From: Streptomyces durmitorensis
GTDB taxonomy: Bacteria; Actinomycetota; Actinomycetes; Streptomycetales; Streptomycetaceae
Direction of reading: 5' to 3'
NCBI RefSeq assembly: GCF_023498005.1
Contig: NZ_CP097289.1
Location: forward strand, 310,001-374,000
DNA length: 64,000 nt
Shown: positions 34,689-42,189 of the stretch, piece after piece
Layout: each line of letters begins with the position of its first letter
Position numbering within the stretch: the first letter of the stretch is position 1
The notes under the pieces: generated by a model
What the model saw: only the letters and a program-made list of their open reading frames with translations
The model's database searches: none
What the model was told of the DNA's origin: nothing
Translations under genes and position numbers: made by a program

Positions 34689-35198
34689 TCAGTAGGCGGA
34701 GTCGACGTTGTCGATCGAGCCGTACTTGTCGGCGGCGTAGTTCGCGGCCGCGGTGATGTTGGCGACCGGGTCGGTCAGGTTGTTGGGCGTGCCCGCGACG
34801 TGGTACGCGTCGAAGGTCGGCTGGATGACCTGCAGCAGGCCCTTGGACGGGGTGCCGTTCTGCGCGTTCACGTCCCAGCCGTTCTGGGCGTTCGGGTCAC
34901 CGGCGGACTCGCGCATGATGTTGCGGTGCAGGCCCTCGTAGGAGCCGGGGATGCCCTTGGCCTTCATGATGCCGAGGGATTCCTTGATCCAGCCGTCGAG
35001 GTTGTCAGCGTAGGGCTTGTCGGCCTTGACGGCCTGGGCTGCCTTGGTGCTCGCGGCGGTCGGCTCGGCGGCCTGGGCGGTCGAGGGGACCAGCGTGAGG
35101 GCCGCGGCCGCGGCACCAGCGGTGGCGATGCCGGCGACGGAGATCTTGCGCAGTCGGGTGATGCGGCCGGTGCGGGTCTTCGTGTCGGTAGTGGCCAT
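34689..35198 (-). CDS. Secreted SLT-type transglycosylase-like protein
   Basis: 169 residues from ATG 35198; GGAGAG lies ten bases upstream. The Sec signal peptide (KISVAGIATAGAAAAALTLV, then PSTAQA) is followed by a short linker. The lytic-transglycosylase fold has NIMRESAGDPNAQN, where the Glu is catalytic, NGTPSKGLLQVIQPTFDAYH, and a C-terminal AAANYAADKYGS-type ending. It probably cleaves peptidoglycan glycan strands outside the cell. The leader holds motifs resembling c-di-AMP riboswitches, known to control wall hydrolases in this group. Confidence 0.9.
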   Translation of the reverse strand: MATTDTKTRTGRITRLRKISVAGIATAGAAAAALTLVPSTAQAAEPTAASTKAAQAVKADKPYADNLDGWIKESLGIMKAKGIPGSYEGLHRNIMRESAGDPNAQNGWDVNAQNGTPSKGLLQVIQPTFDAYHVAGTPNNLTDPVANITAAANYAADKYGSIDNVDSAY

Positions 35199-35564
35199 GC
35201 GGGGGTAACTCTCCAATGCGAAGTCTGTGAGGGGGGCTCGGTCGACCCGAGCGGATTCGCCCGGTGCGATCCCGGCTCCCCGGAACTTCAGCAAGGGTTA
35301 GCGGTGGCCGGAGCGGGACGCAATGATGTGACGTACTACCCCGGTACGCAGGACGCCCTGGTCAGAGGCCCCACAGGGGACTCGCGGCCGTCCGTGGGCG
35401 CCTCGGCGGTTCTACTACCGTCGTTAGCATGTGACGTGGCTCCTATGGGTGGGCTCACAGCCACAGCGACTTTTTACGGGTCCGCGGGGCTTGAGAACGG
35501 CTCCTGCTGGGTACGCGGCCCCGCTCAAGGCCGATCCAGCCTGATTTCGCTGCAAATGCGCAGG
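35199..35564. other. 366-base leader/promoter region of the SLT gene
   Basis: No coding frame is convincing. The part nearest the SLT start (about 35236-35302) has riboswitch-like motifs on the reverse strand. The distal part, 35330-35560, runs to the AraC stop and shows no further feature I can support. Confidence 0.6.
35236..35302 (-). ncRNA. Possible ydaO-like (c-di-AMP) riboswitch leader, degenerate
   Basis: On the reverse strand, upstream of the SLT gene, occur GCTAACC (35302-35296), GGGGAGCC (35281-35274) and GGGCGAATCC (35262-35253), followed by a hairpin GCTCGG-N5-CCGAGC (35252-35236). GGGGA-CC and GGGTGAAT-type blocks are core motifs of the c-di-AMP riboswitch, but the GCTAACC block is on the wrong side and the region is short. 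It may be a degenerate or chance match. Confidence 0.35.
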
Positions 35565-36338
35565 TCAGGTGGCCGTCGACCGCGCGGTGAAGCGCGAAGG
35601 GGGCATACCGAAGGCGCGGGTGAAGGCGGCGGTGAACGCTGCGGGAGATGCGTAGCCGATGCGGGCGCCGACCTCGCTGACCGACGCGGTGCGCAGCAGC
35701 GGGACGGCAGCGAGCAGGCGTGCGCGGCCCCGCCAGACGGCGGGACTGTCACCGGTCTCGGAGCGGAAGCGCCGGGTGAAGGCCCGTTCGCTCATGGCCG
35801 TGCTCGCGGCCCATGCGGCGTTGGTGGCGTCGGGGTCCGGGGCGGACAGGTACGCGCGGCAGAGGTGCGCGAGGTCGGCGGAGGCCGGGATCCCCACGTG
35901 GAACGGGAGCGGGGCGCGCTCGGCGATCTCGTAGAGGAGGAGCGCCGCGATGCTTCCCGCACGGCCGGAGAGGCTGTAGTCGGCGTCGAATTCGACAGCG
36001 GCCAGGAGCAGCTCGCGCAGCAGCGGCGGAACGTCCACGACCGTGCAGGTGGCCGGCCACCAGGGCACGGCATGCGGCTCGATGTAGAGGCTCCGGGTGC
36101 TCACCCCCAGCATGCGGACGTGGTGCCGCGTGGCGGGCGGGATCAGCACGGCGCGCTCGGGCGGAACGGTCCACGTCCCCTCGGCGGTGTCGACGACCAT
36201 GACGCCGGTGGCGCCGTGGAGGAACTGGGCGCGCCGGTGTTCGTGCCAGTCCAGTACGTGGCCGGGCGGGTAGTCGGTGCCGATCGGCAGGACTGCCCGG
36301 TCGACGTGGTCGACATCGGCCAGCGGGACGTTCTTCAC
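35565..36338 (-). CDS. AraC-family regulator with cupin N-terminus
   Basis: 257 residues from GTG 36338. The N-terminal cupin-like half includes PPGHVLDWHEHRRAQFLHGA and VPPERAVLIPPATRHHVRML. The C-terminal AraC domain has AMSERAFTRRFRSETGDSP and VSEVGARIGYASPAAFTAAF. This layout is typical of one-component sensors. It is divergent from the TauE/SafE transporter with an 85-base gap, so control of that gene is likely. Confidence 0.9.
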   Translation of the reverse strand: MKNVPLADVDHVDRAVLPIGTDYPPGHVLDWHEHRRAQFLHGATGVMVVDTAEGTWTVPPERAVLIPPATRHHVRMLGVSTRSLYIEPHAVPWWPATCTVVDVPPLLRELLLAAVEFDADYSLSGRAGSIAALLLYEIAERAPLPFHVGIPASADLAHLCRAYLSAPDPDATNAAWAASTAMSERAFTRRFRSETGDSPAVWRGRARLLAAVPLLRTASVSEVGARIGYASPAAFTAAFTRAFGMPPSRFTARSTAT

Positions 36339-36423
36339 CCGCCCATGCTAATGGCTGACACGCGAAAGAAGAGGGCCGACCATCGCATGCGGGACGGCCG
36401 TTGCGGCTGGTGGGGTGGGCCCC

Positions 36424-37230
36424 ATGGACTTCGTGATGTTGACCGGGGTGGGGCTCCTCACCGGAGTGACGACCGTTCTGTTCGGCTTCGGTGGAGGGTT
36501 CGTCGCGGTGCCGGTCGTGGTGGGGGCCGACGCCGCGCTCGGCGGCGACGCGATGCGGGTGGCGACGGCGACCTCGGCCCTGGTGATGGTGGTGAACGCG
36601 GCGTTCGCGACGGCTGTCACGCCGCGGCGGGTGCTTCTCGCGCTCCGCGGCAGCGGCAGGCTGCTGGTCCTGCTGGCGGCGGGGGCCTCGGTCGGCGCGC
36701 TCGCCACGCGCCTGGCTCCGGCCGATGTGGCGAGCTGGGCCTTCATCGCGTACGTCGGCCTCACCATCACCGACCTGCTCCTGCGCCCCGGCTTCCTCCG
36801 CCCTTACGCCCCGGTCGAAGCGGCATCGGATGACGCTCCACGTCCGCTGTCGGCCTTCCTCGGCGCACCGATCGGTGCGGTGGCTGCCTTTCTCGGTGTG
36901 GGAGGCAGCGTCATGACCGTCCCCGCGATGCGGCGGGCCGGGCACACGATGCGGGTGGCGACCGCCCTGGCCAACCCCCTCACCCTGGCCATCGCGCTCC
37001 CCGCCACCGCGGTGTCCCTGGGCGTGGCGGCGGTCCCCGCGGCCACGGACGCGCGGGTGCACCTGGTGGGTCTCATCGACGTCCGGGCCGCCGGCGCGCT
37101 CCTTCTGGGAGCTCTGCCGGTCATCGCGGTGCTGAGACGCCGCCCGCCGCGCATCCCCGACCGCGTGCACGCCTGGGCCTACGTCGGGCTGCTCGGCGTG
37201 GTGACGGTGGCGATGCTCTTCTTGGCCTGA
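36424..37230 (+). CDS. TauE/SafE-family membrane transporter
   Basis: 268 residues from ATG 36424; GTG 36415 would add three residues. About eight membrane segments form two repeats. FGFGGGFVAVPVVVG and FLGVGGSVMTVPAMRRAG are the paired Gly-rich motifs of the family, which exports sulfite, sulfoacetate or related organic anions. The substrate is not visible. It is divergent from an AraC-type regulator. A weak hairpin (37237-37264) separates it from the convergent NmrA-like gene. Confidence 0.88.
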   Translation: MDFVMLTGVGLLTGVTTVLFGFGGGFVAVPVVVGADAALGGDAMRVATATSALVMVVNAAFATAVTPRRVLLALRGSGRLLVLLAAGASVGALATRLAPADVASWAFIAYVGLTITDLLLRPGFLRPYAPVEAASDDAPRPLSAFLGAPIGAVAAFLGVGGSVMTVPAMRRAGHTMRVATALANPLTLAIALPATAVSLGVAAVPAATDARVHLVGLIDVRAAGALLLGALPVIAVLRRRPPRIPDRVHAWAYVGLLGVVTVAMLFLA

Positions 37231-37236
37231 CGGGAG

Positions 37237-37264
37237 GCTCCCCGACACGGTTCGTGCCGGGAGC
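37237..37264. terminator. Imperfect terminator hairpin between convergent genes
   Basis: GCTCCC and CACG pair with CGTG and GGGAGC around a short loop with an internal mismatch, directly after the TauE stop and before the NmrA-like stop. Confidence 0.5.
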
Positions 37265-37288
37265 GGGAGCGAGCCCAGGGCGCGTCGG

Positions 37289-38029
37289 CTAGCGGGTGGT
37301 GCCGAGCCAGTCCTCGTAGTGGGTGGCGGCCAGGCGCGCGCCCGGGCCCGCGACAAGGACGTCGCCTTCGACGGCGGCGAACATGCCCGCCGTCTCGTCG
37401 GTGGTGACGCTGCGGGGGTCCTTGCGGGCCGACAGCGTGCGGCGGCCGAGCTCGTCGAGCGGGAAGACATCGGGGCCCGCGACGTCGAGCGTGCCGTTGA
37501 GCGGCGGGGCGGTGGCGACATCGGCGAGGGCCTGGACCACATCGGCCGTCGAGATGGGCTGGACGCGCGTGGCGGGCAGCCGGACGGTCTCTTCGTCGGC
37601 GGTCCAGGACAGGACCGCGTCCATGAACTCGAAGAACTGGGTGGCGCGCACGATCGAGTACGGGGTGGGCCCCTGCCGCAGCAGATCCTCCTGGAGCGTC
37701 TTCGCGCGGTAGTAGTCCAGCTGCGGCACCTGGTCGACGCCCACGATGGAGAGGATGACCTGATGGCGGACGCCGGCGCGCTCCCCCGCGGCGAGCAGCT
37801 GTCCCGTGGTGGTGCGGAAGAAGTCCGGGGAGGCTTCGTCGAACGTCGGCGAGTTCGACACGTTGACGACCGTGTCCGCGCCCTTCAGCGCCTGGTCGAG
37901 GCCCGCGCCGGTGAGCAGGTCGACTCCGGTCGACAGGGATGAGGCGACCACCTCGTGGCCTGCCTCACGGAGCCGGGAGACGAGTTGGGAACCGATCAGT
38001 CCGGTGCCGCCGATGACCGTGATGTTCAT
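37289..38029 (-). CDS. NmrA-like NAD(P)-binding protein, RsrR target
   Basis: 246 residues from ATG 38029; AAGGG lies seven bases upstream. The N-terminus MNITVIGGTGLIGSQLV has the GxxGxxG nucleotide-binding motif, and GADTVVNVSNSPTFDEAS plus VGVDQVPQLDYYRAKTLQE fit the NmrA/HSCARG-like atypical SDR family. The catalytic YxxxK is present in YYRAK. Family members often sense the NAD(P)H/NAD(P) ratio. It is divergent from an RsrR-like Rrf2 regulator with two operators between, the arrangement described in Streptomyces venezuelae. Confidence 0.9.
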   Translation of the reverse strand: MNITVIGGTGLIGSQLVSRLREAGHEVVASSLSTGVDLLTGAGLDQALKGADTVVNVSNSPTFDEASPDFFRTTTGQLLAAGERAGVRHQVILSIVGVDQVPQLDYYRAKTLQEDLLRQGPTPYSIVRATQFFEFMDAVLSWTADEETVRLPATRVQPISTADVVQALADVATAPPLNGTLDVAGPDVFPLDELGRRTLSARKDPRSVTTDETAGMFAAVEGDVLVAGPGARLAATHYEDWLGTTR

Positions 38030-38071
38030 GATCGTGCCCTTCTGTGAACCGAGTCCCACTGCTGCCACAAA

Positions 38072-38119
38072 CTCGGATATCTGATGTCCGAGATAATACT
38101 CGGATAGCCTGTGTCCGAG
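38072..38119. promoter_or_regulatory. Two RsrR-type operators in the divergent promoter
   Basis: CTCGGA-N9-TCCGAG occurs at 38072-38092 and again at 38099-38119, 27 bases apart. Each can be written as an 11-3-11 inverted repeat, the form reported for RsrR. They overlap both promoters. Confidence 0.85.
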
Positions 38120-38135
38120 TCAACTGGGAGGACGC

Positions 38136-38627
38136 ATGAAACTGTCCGGCGGCGTGGAGTGGGCACTGCACTGCTGTGTCGTGCTGACCGCGGCAACCGA
38201 GCCGGTCCCGGCCGCGCGACTGGCGCAGCTGCACGACGTCTCGCCCAGCTACCTGGCCAAACAGATGCAGGCCCTGTCCCGCGCCGACCTCGTGAAGTCC
38301 ATTCAGGGCAAGACAGGCGGATACGTCCTGACCAGGCCGGCCGCCGACATCGCGGTCCTGGACGTCGTACTGGCCGTCGACGGGGCGAGCCCGGCCTTCA
38401 CGTGCACCGAGATCCGCCAGCGGGGCCCCTTCGGCACACCACCCCAGGACTGCACCAAGCAGTGCCCCATCGCCCGCGCGATGAGTGCGGCCGATGCCGC
38501 CTGGCGCGCGTCGCTGCAGGCCGTCTCCATCGCGGATCTGGTCGGCTCGGTGGAGCAGGACAGCGGGCCCGAGGCTCTGCCGAGCATCGGTACGTGGCTC
38601 GACGCGGCGAACGGCTCCGACGGCTGA
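38136..38627 (+). CDS. rsrR: RsrR-like Rrf2-family redox-sensing regulator
   Basis: 163 residues. The N-terminal winged helix (MKLSGGVEWALHC ... VSPSYLAKQMQALSRADLV) is Rrf2-type. Three C-terminal-half cysteines are C90, C106 and C110 (the last two in DCTKQC), and Glu8 and His33 are also present. Streptomyces venezuelae RsrR binds a redox-active [2Fe-2S] cluster using Cys plus Glu8 and His33, so the ligand set appears kept. It sits divergent from an NmrA-like gene as in that species. A 19-base terminator follows. Confidence 0.85.
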   Translation: MKLSGGVEWALHCCVVLTAATEPVPAARLAQLHDVSPSYLAKQMQALSRADLVKSIQGKTGGYVLTRPAADIAVLDVVLAVDGASPAFTCTEIRQRGPFGTPPQDCTKQCPIARAMSAADAAWRASLQAVSIADLVGSVEQDSGPEALPSIGTWLDAANGSDG

Positions 38628-38635
38628 CGGACACG

Positions 38636-38678
38636 CGCTCGCGCCCATCGGCGATGTCGTCGCCGATGGGCGCGAGCG
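38636..38678. terminator. Strong bidirectional terminator, 19-base perfect stem
   Basis: A perfect 19-base inverted repeat with a 5-base loop (arms 38636-38654 and 38660-38678) lies between the convergent stops of rsrR (38627) and the membrane protein (38694). Confidence 0.9.
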
Positions 38679-38693
38679 TCCCCTCGTGTACGC

Positions 38694-39917
38694 CTAACTA
38701 CGCGCGGCGGGGTCGCGGTTGGCCGCGGCCCTGAGGCCGGCGACCGTGAGCGCCACGACCAGCAGTGCGGCCAGCGCAGCCACCACCGCGGACAGGGCCG
38801 GAAGGGGAGCTGCCACCCCGTCGGGCCGCAGCACGTAGGCGAGCGTCTTGGAGTCGACCCGATCGTCCACGAGGTGGCTGACGGCCAGCGCACCGGCCAC
38901 CAAGGTGCTCGCCACGGCCACGACCGGTGACCCGCTCAGGATCAGCGCCACACCCGCCAGAGCGCACAGGACGGAGACCCCGAGCGCGACGGAGAGGCCG
39001 AGGGCGGAGGCGTCCGACCAGTTCACCGGGAAGTGAGCCGCCGCACAGAGCAGAAGCAGTACGCCTGCCACGCGACGCAGCCAGACCAGAAGTGGTGCGC
39101 TCTGTGCGGGCGCGGCCTCGGCCGCCGGGACGGATGCGGGGCGTACGGTCTCGGCGGACGCCGCGCTCGGCGCTTCCGGGTCCTTGGCCCCGGAGTTGTC
39201 CCGGGTGCTGTCCCTAGTGCTGTCCGCAGTGTTGTCCGGAGCTTCGGTCTCGACGCTGTCGGCGCCCTGCTGTTCTCTCAGGCTGCCGATCAGCTGCATC
39301 AGGTCCTCGACAGACCTGGTCGTCCCCGCGGCGTGCACCGCCTCGGCGCCGCTGTGCGGATCGTGCGGAGGCCGGGACAGCAGGTGGACGAGACGGCTCA
39401 CCTCCGGAATGGGCCGCTCCTCGGCGGCGTGCCGGATGGCCTCGTCCATGTGCTCGGCGGGGTGTTCCGGCGGGCCCAGCAGTTCCACCAGCCGGGTGAC
39501 GTCGTCGACGGAGCGGGCCACGGCCGCCAGACGCAGTACCGAGGCTGCGGTGGTCACACCGTCAGGCGACTGCTCCAGGAGGGTGACGAGGTCGACGACG
39601 TCGTCCAGGGGCCGGGACACCACGGCGACGCGTATGAGCTCTTCCACCGCATCGTCGTCGGTGTCGGACGGCGCCTCTTCCGGGGCTCCGTCGTCGGTGT
39701 CGGGCGGTGCTTGTTCCGAGGGGCCACCGTCGGCGTCGTACGCGGTCGCTTCCGGGGGAACGCCGTCGGTGTCGTGGTCGGCTTCCTGCGGCCACGGGGC
39801 GGTCTTGTCGCGCGTCGGGGCGCCGAGCTGCGCGGTCCCCCAGTGAACCGACGTCGAAACCAGAGGTTCGCCGGTCCCGGAAGTTTCCCCCGCGGCAGAG
39901 AATGACTCAGCGGCCAT
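38694..39917 (-). CDS. Unknown protein with helical repeats and C-terminal membrane region
   Basis: 407 residues. The N-terminal ~90 residues are acidic and Pro/Asp-rich with DTDDGAPEEAPSDTDD-like repeats. Residues about 90-210 contain four ~35-residue helical repeats sharing R-(S/P)-(V/L)-D-D-V-x-x-L-(V/I)-x-L-L, for example RPLDDVVDLVTLLEQSP and RSVDDVTRLVELLG. A low-complexity linker follows, then four hydrophobic segments from about 275 onward. Not a recognised family. The architecture suggests a membrane-anchored scaffold with a cytosolic repeat region. Convergent with rsrR. Confidence 0.8.
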   Translation of the reverse strand: MAAESFSAAGETSGTGEPLVSTSVHWGTAQLGAPTRDKTAPWPQEADHDTDGVPPEATAYDADGGPSEQAPPDTDDGAPEEAPSDTDDDAVEELIRVAVVSRPLDDVVDLVTLLEQSPDGVTTAASVLRLAAVARSVDDVTRLVELLGPPEHPAEHMDEAIRHAAEERPIPEVSRLVHLLSRPPHDPHSGAEAVHAAGTTRSVEDLMQLIGSLREQQGADSVETEAPDNTADSTRDSTRDNSGAKDPEAPSAASAETVRPASVPAAEAAPAQSAPLLVWLRRVAGVLLLLCAAAHFPVNWSDASALGLSVALGVSVLCALAGVALILSGSPVVAVASTLVAGALAVSHLVDDRVDSKTLAYVLRPDGVAAPLPALSAVVAALAALLVVALTVAGLRAAANRDPAARS

Positions 39918-40236
39918 TTCACTTCTCCATTTCAGCGGGACGTCCTCGTCCCACGTGTGTACGTGTCTCCCGTTTTAAGCACGCTTCTTTCCACCCGCCA
40001 CTGGAGGAGCCGCCCGCCGGCACCAACACCGCCGACGCGCCGTTGACCATGGATTTCATTTACGCAAGGCCGATCAGTCGTCGGCTCCCGGCCCGGCGGT
40101 CCGAGGGCCGGGGGAGACGCGCGCCGACCCTCCCCCGGCGGACGCCCTGAACCACTGCCGCTGCGCCCGGAGTTGGCACCCACCAGCAGCACACGGCCCG
40201 GCCCGTCGCACCGGCAGCGGTGACTAGGATGATCCA
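39918..40236. other. 319-base divergent promoter region
   Basis: No gene is seen. The forward gene may be leaderless: TAGGAT (40225-40230) ends six bases before its ATG and no ribosome site is visible. The reverse-strand promoter for the membrane protein must also lie here. Confidence 0.55.
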
Positions 40237-40866
40237 ATGAGAAATCGGGGGCGCACACTCAAGGTCACAGCAACACTGGTGCTATCGGCGCTCGCCCTGA
40301 CCGGCTTCACGACAGGCCGGGGCCACGGCGGTGGCAGTCGCCACAGCAGCGGTGGCGGCGGAGGCGGCTGCAGCAGTTCGAGTCAGAACCACGACAGTTC
40401 GTCGTCGAACAGCTCCGGCAGCTCCGGCAGTTATGGGTCATCCGGGTCGACGACATCGGGTTCGGATGACGACGACGATGACGATGCGTACGGCAGCAGC
40501 GGCGACGGAAGCAGCGGCACCAGCGGCGGCTCCTACAACCGGAGGCCGACCCAGAATTCCACCTCCTCCAGTTCCCCGGGCGGCGAACGGATGGAGGACG
40601 CGAAGGCCAAGTTGGTGAGCTGCGCGACCAAGGCGGCTCCGTACGCGACGGTCAAGGTCACGAACGGCAACGAGAAGTCGGGCCGCTTCTGGGTGTCGGT
40701 CACCTTCCTGGACGCCGACGGCATCACCATCATCGAGGAGAGCGAAGAGATCAAGGTGCCCGGGAAGGGCAAGAAGACCGCCCGGATCGAGATCGGTGGC
40801 GAGGGCCTGGTCGACTCGGTCGACCGCTGCGAAGTCACCCCCTACGCCGTCCCGACCACCAGCTGA
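40237..40866 (+). CDS. Secreted Ser/Gly-rich protein with C-terminal beta domain
   Basis: 209 residues. A signal peptide (TLKVTATLVLSALALTGFTT) leads. A long disordered Ser/Gly-rich region (about 30-115) with a poly-Asp run (SDDDDDDDAYG) follows. The C-terminal ~95 residues form a compact domain with two cysteines (LVSCATKAAPYATVKVTNG ... VDRCEVTPYAVP), resembling FxLYD-like beta-sandwich modules. It is probably a wall-associated or secreted protein; function unknown. A strong terminator follows. Confidence 0.8.
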   Translation: MRNRGRTLKVTATLVLSALALTGFTTGRGHGGGSRHSSGGGGGGCSSSSQNHDSSSSNSSGSSGSYGSSGSTTSGSDDDDDDDAYGSSGDGSSGTSGGSYNRRPTQNSTSSSSPGGERMEDAKAKLVSCATKAAPYATVKVTNGNEKSGRFWVSVTFLDADGITIIEESEEIKVPGKGKKTARIEIGGEGLVDSVDRCEVTPYAVPTTS

Positions 40867-40913
40867 GCGGCCGGGCCCCTGTCGCGACGGCAGGCCCGTT
40901 CACCGTGACCGAG

Positions 40914-40940
40914 CCCCGTATAGGCACGCCCTATACGGGG
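40914..40940 (+). terminator. Rho-independent terminator
   Basis: A perfect 11-base stem CCCCGTATAGG / CCTATACGGGG with a 5-base loop is followed after CATCGG by TTTTT (about 40946-40951), 48 bases after the stop of the Ser-rich gene. Confidence 0.8.
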
Positions 40941-41147
40941 CATCGGTTTTTGGTCGTGTACCTCCTCCTCTGTGACCGGCTTCACTGACCCGGTAGTTGG
41001 TGCGACGACCGGTCGGGACCCGGTGTCGCACGGGGCTTCACAGTCGGCTCTCGGTACGCGACGGCACTCCTGCCCCTGGGGGTGCCGCCTCTGCGTGCAG
41101 CGCGCCGGTGGACCCCGCCCGTGCCTGGATGGAGGTTGCAATGACGC

Positions 41148-42011
41148 ATGCCCCGAAAGGCGGCCGCCGCGCTCCACGTGGCGCAGCCGTCGTTGTCGCA
41201 GGCGATGGCCAACCTCGAATCCGACCTGGGCGTCTCGCTCTTCCACCGCATGGGCCGCGGCGTGGTCCTCAGCGAGGCCGGTGCCGAGCTCCTCGAACCC
41301 AGCCGCCGCGTCCTGCGCGACCTGACCGCCGTGCGCGACAAGGCGGAGGCGCTTTCCGGGCTGCACGGCGGCACCGTCGAGATCGTCGCCATGCCCTCGC
41401 CCGGCATCGAGCCCCTGACCACGCTGACCCACCGCTTCACCGAACTGCACCCGTCCGTCACGATCAGCAGCCGCGCCGCATTCACTCCCGAAGACGTCGT
41501 CGGCCTCGTACGCAGCGGTGCGTGCGAGCTCGGCCTGCTCGGCGCGGCCAAGCCCGTGGCGCTCTCCGGTGTCGATGTCCTGCCCCTGGAGGAGCAGCCG
41601 TTCGTCGTGGTGGCCGGTCCCGACGGTGACGTGCCGGACGGGGCCACCCTGCGCCCCGAAGACCTCGGCGGGCGCAAGCTGATCGCCGCCCGGGGCGGCA
41701 GTCTGATGCGCTCCATCGTCGACGACATCACCGCGCAGACGGACGGCACCGACATCGTCGCGGTCGTCGACCACCGCACCTCCGTCCTGCCCCTGGTCCT
41801 GGCCGGGGTGGGCATCGCGGTCCTGCCCGCTTCCTGGACGCGGCTCGCCCGCCGCTGCGGTGCGTCGGTCGCCGCCATCGAGCCGACCGCGCACCTGCAC
41901 GTCGCGATGATCAGCCTGCCCGCCCATCTCACCCCGGGCGCCCGCGCCTTCCTGGAGCTGACCCGCTCGTACGCCGGGCACAAGCAGGTTCCCGCGCCCT
42001 GCGCGCCATAG
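41148..42011 (+). CDS. LysR-family regulator, N-terminal HTH apparently frameshifted
   Basis: 287 residues from ATG 41148 (MPRKAAAALHVAQPSLSQ). The HTH recognition helix HVAQPSLSQAMANLESDLG, LFHRMGRGVVLSEAG and the periplasmic-binding-like effector domain (GTVEIVAMPSPGIEPLTTL onward) are LysR-type. The first helix of the winged helix is missing. In the +1-shifted frame upstream, GTG 41108 opens VDPARAWMEVAMTHAP, which aligns with the lost helix, so a one-base indel near 41145-41155 probably broke the gene. If the shift is real the product is likely a poor DNA binder. It precedes the tartrate-dehydrogenase-like gene. Confidence 0.72.
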   Translation: MPRKAAAALHVAQPSLSQAMANLESDLGVSLFHRMGRGVVLSEAGAELLEPSRRVLRDLTAVRDKAEALSGLHGGTVEIVAMPSPGIEPLTTLTHRFTELHPSVTISSRAAFTPEDVVGLVRSGACELGLLGAAKPVALSGVDVLPLEEQPFVVVAGPDGDVPDGATLRPEDLGGRKLIAARGGSLMRSIVDDITAQTDGTDIVAVVDHRTSVLPLVLAGVGIAVLPASWTRLARRCGASVAAIEPTAHLHVAMISLPAHLTPGARAFLELTRSYAGHKQVPAPCAP

Positions 42012-42189
42012 CCGCCATAGCCGCGACCGGCGAACTGATCGTCCGGGCCTATGGGTTGTATCGGAACCTCGTCTTGGACGGGGCACGGCCCCGCTGGGTT
42101 GACTCATGTGCGTCGACCGAAGACGTCGATCCACTCGTCGGTCCCCCGTCTCACTCCGCGCCGGGTGACCCACATGAACGGAGGCTCCC

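Noticed and set aside
40914..40940. CCCCGTATAGG dyad as a LysR operator
   Set aside because: The T-run shortly after and the position behind a stop codon fit a terminator better, although a double role cannot be excluded.
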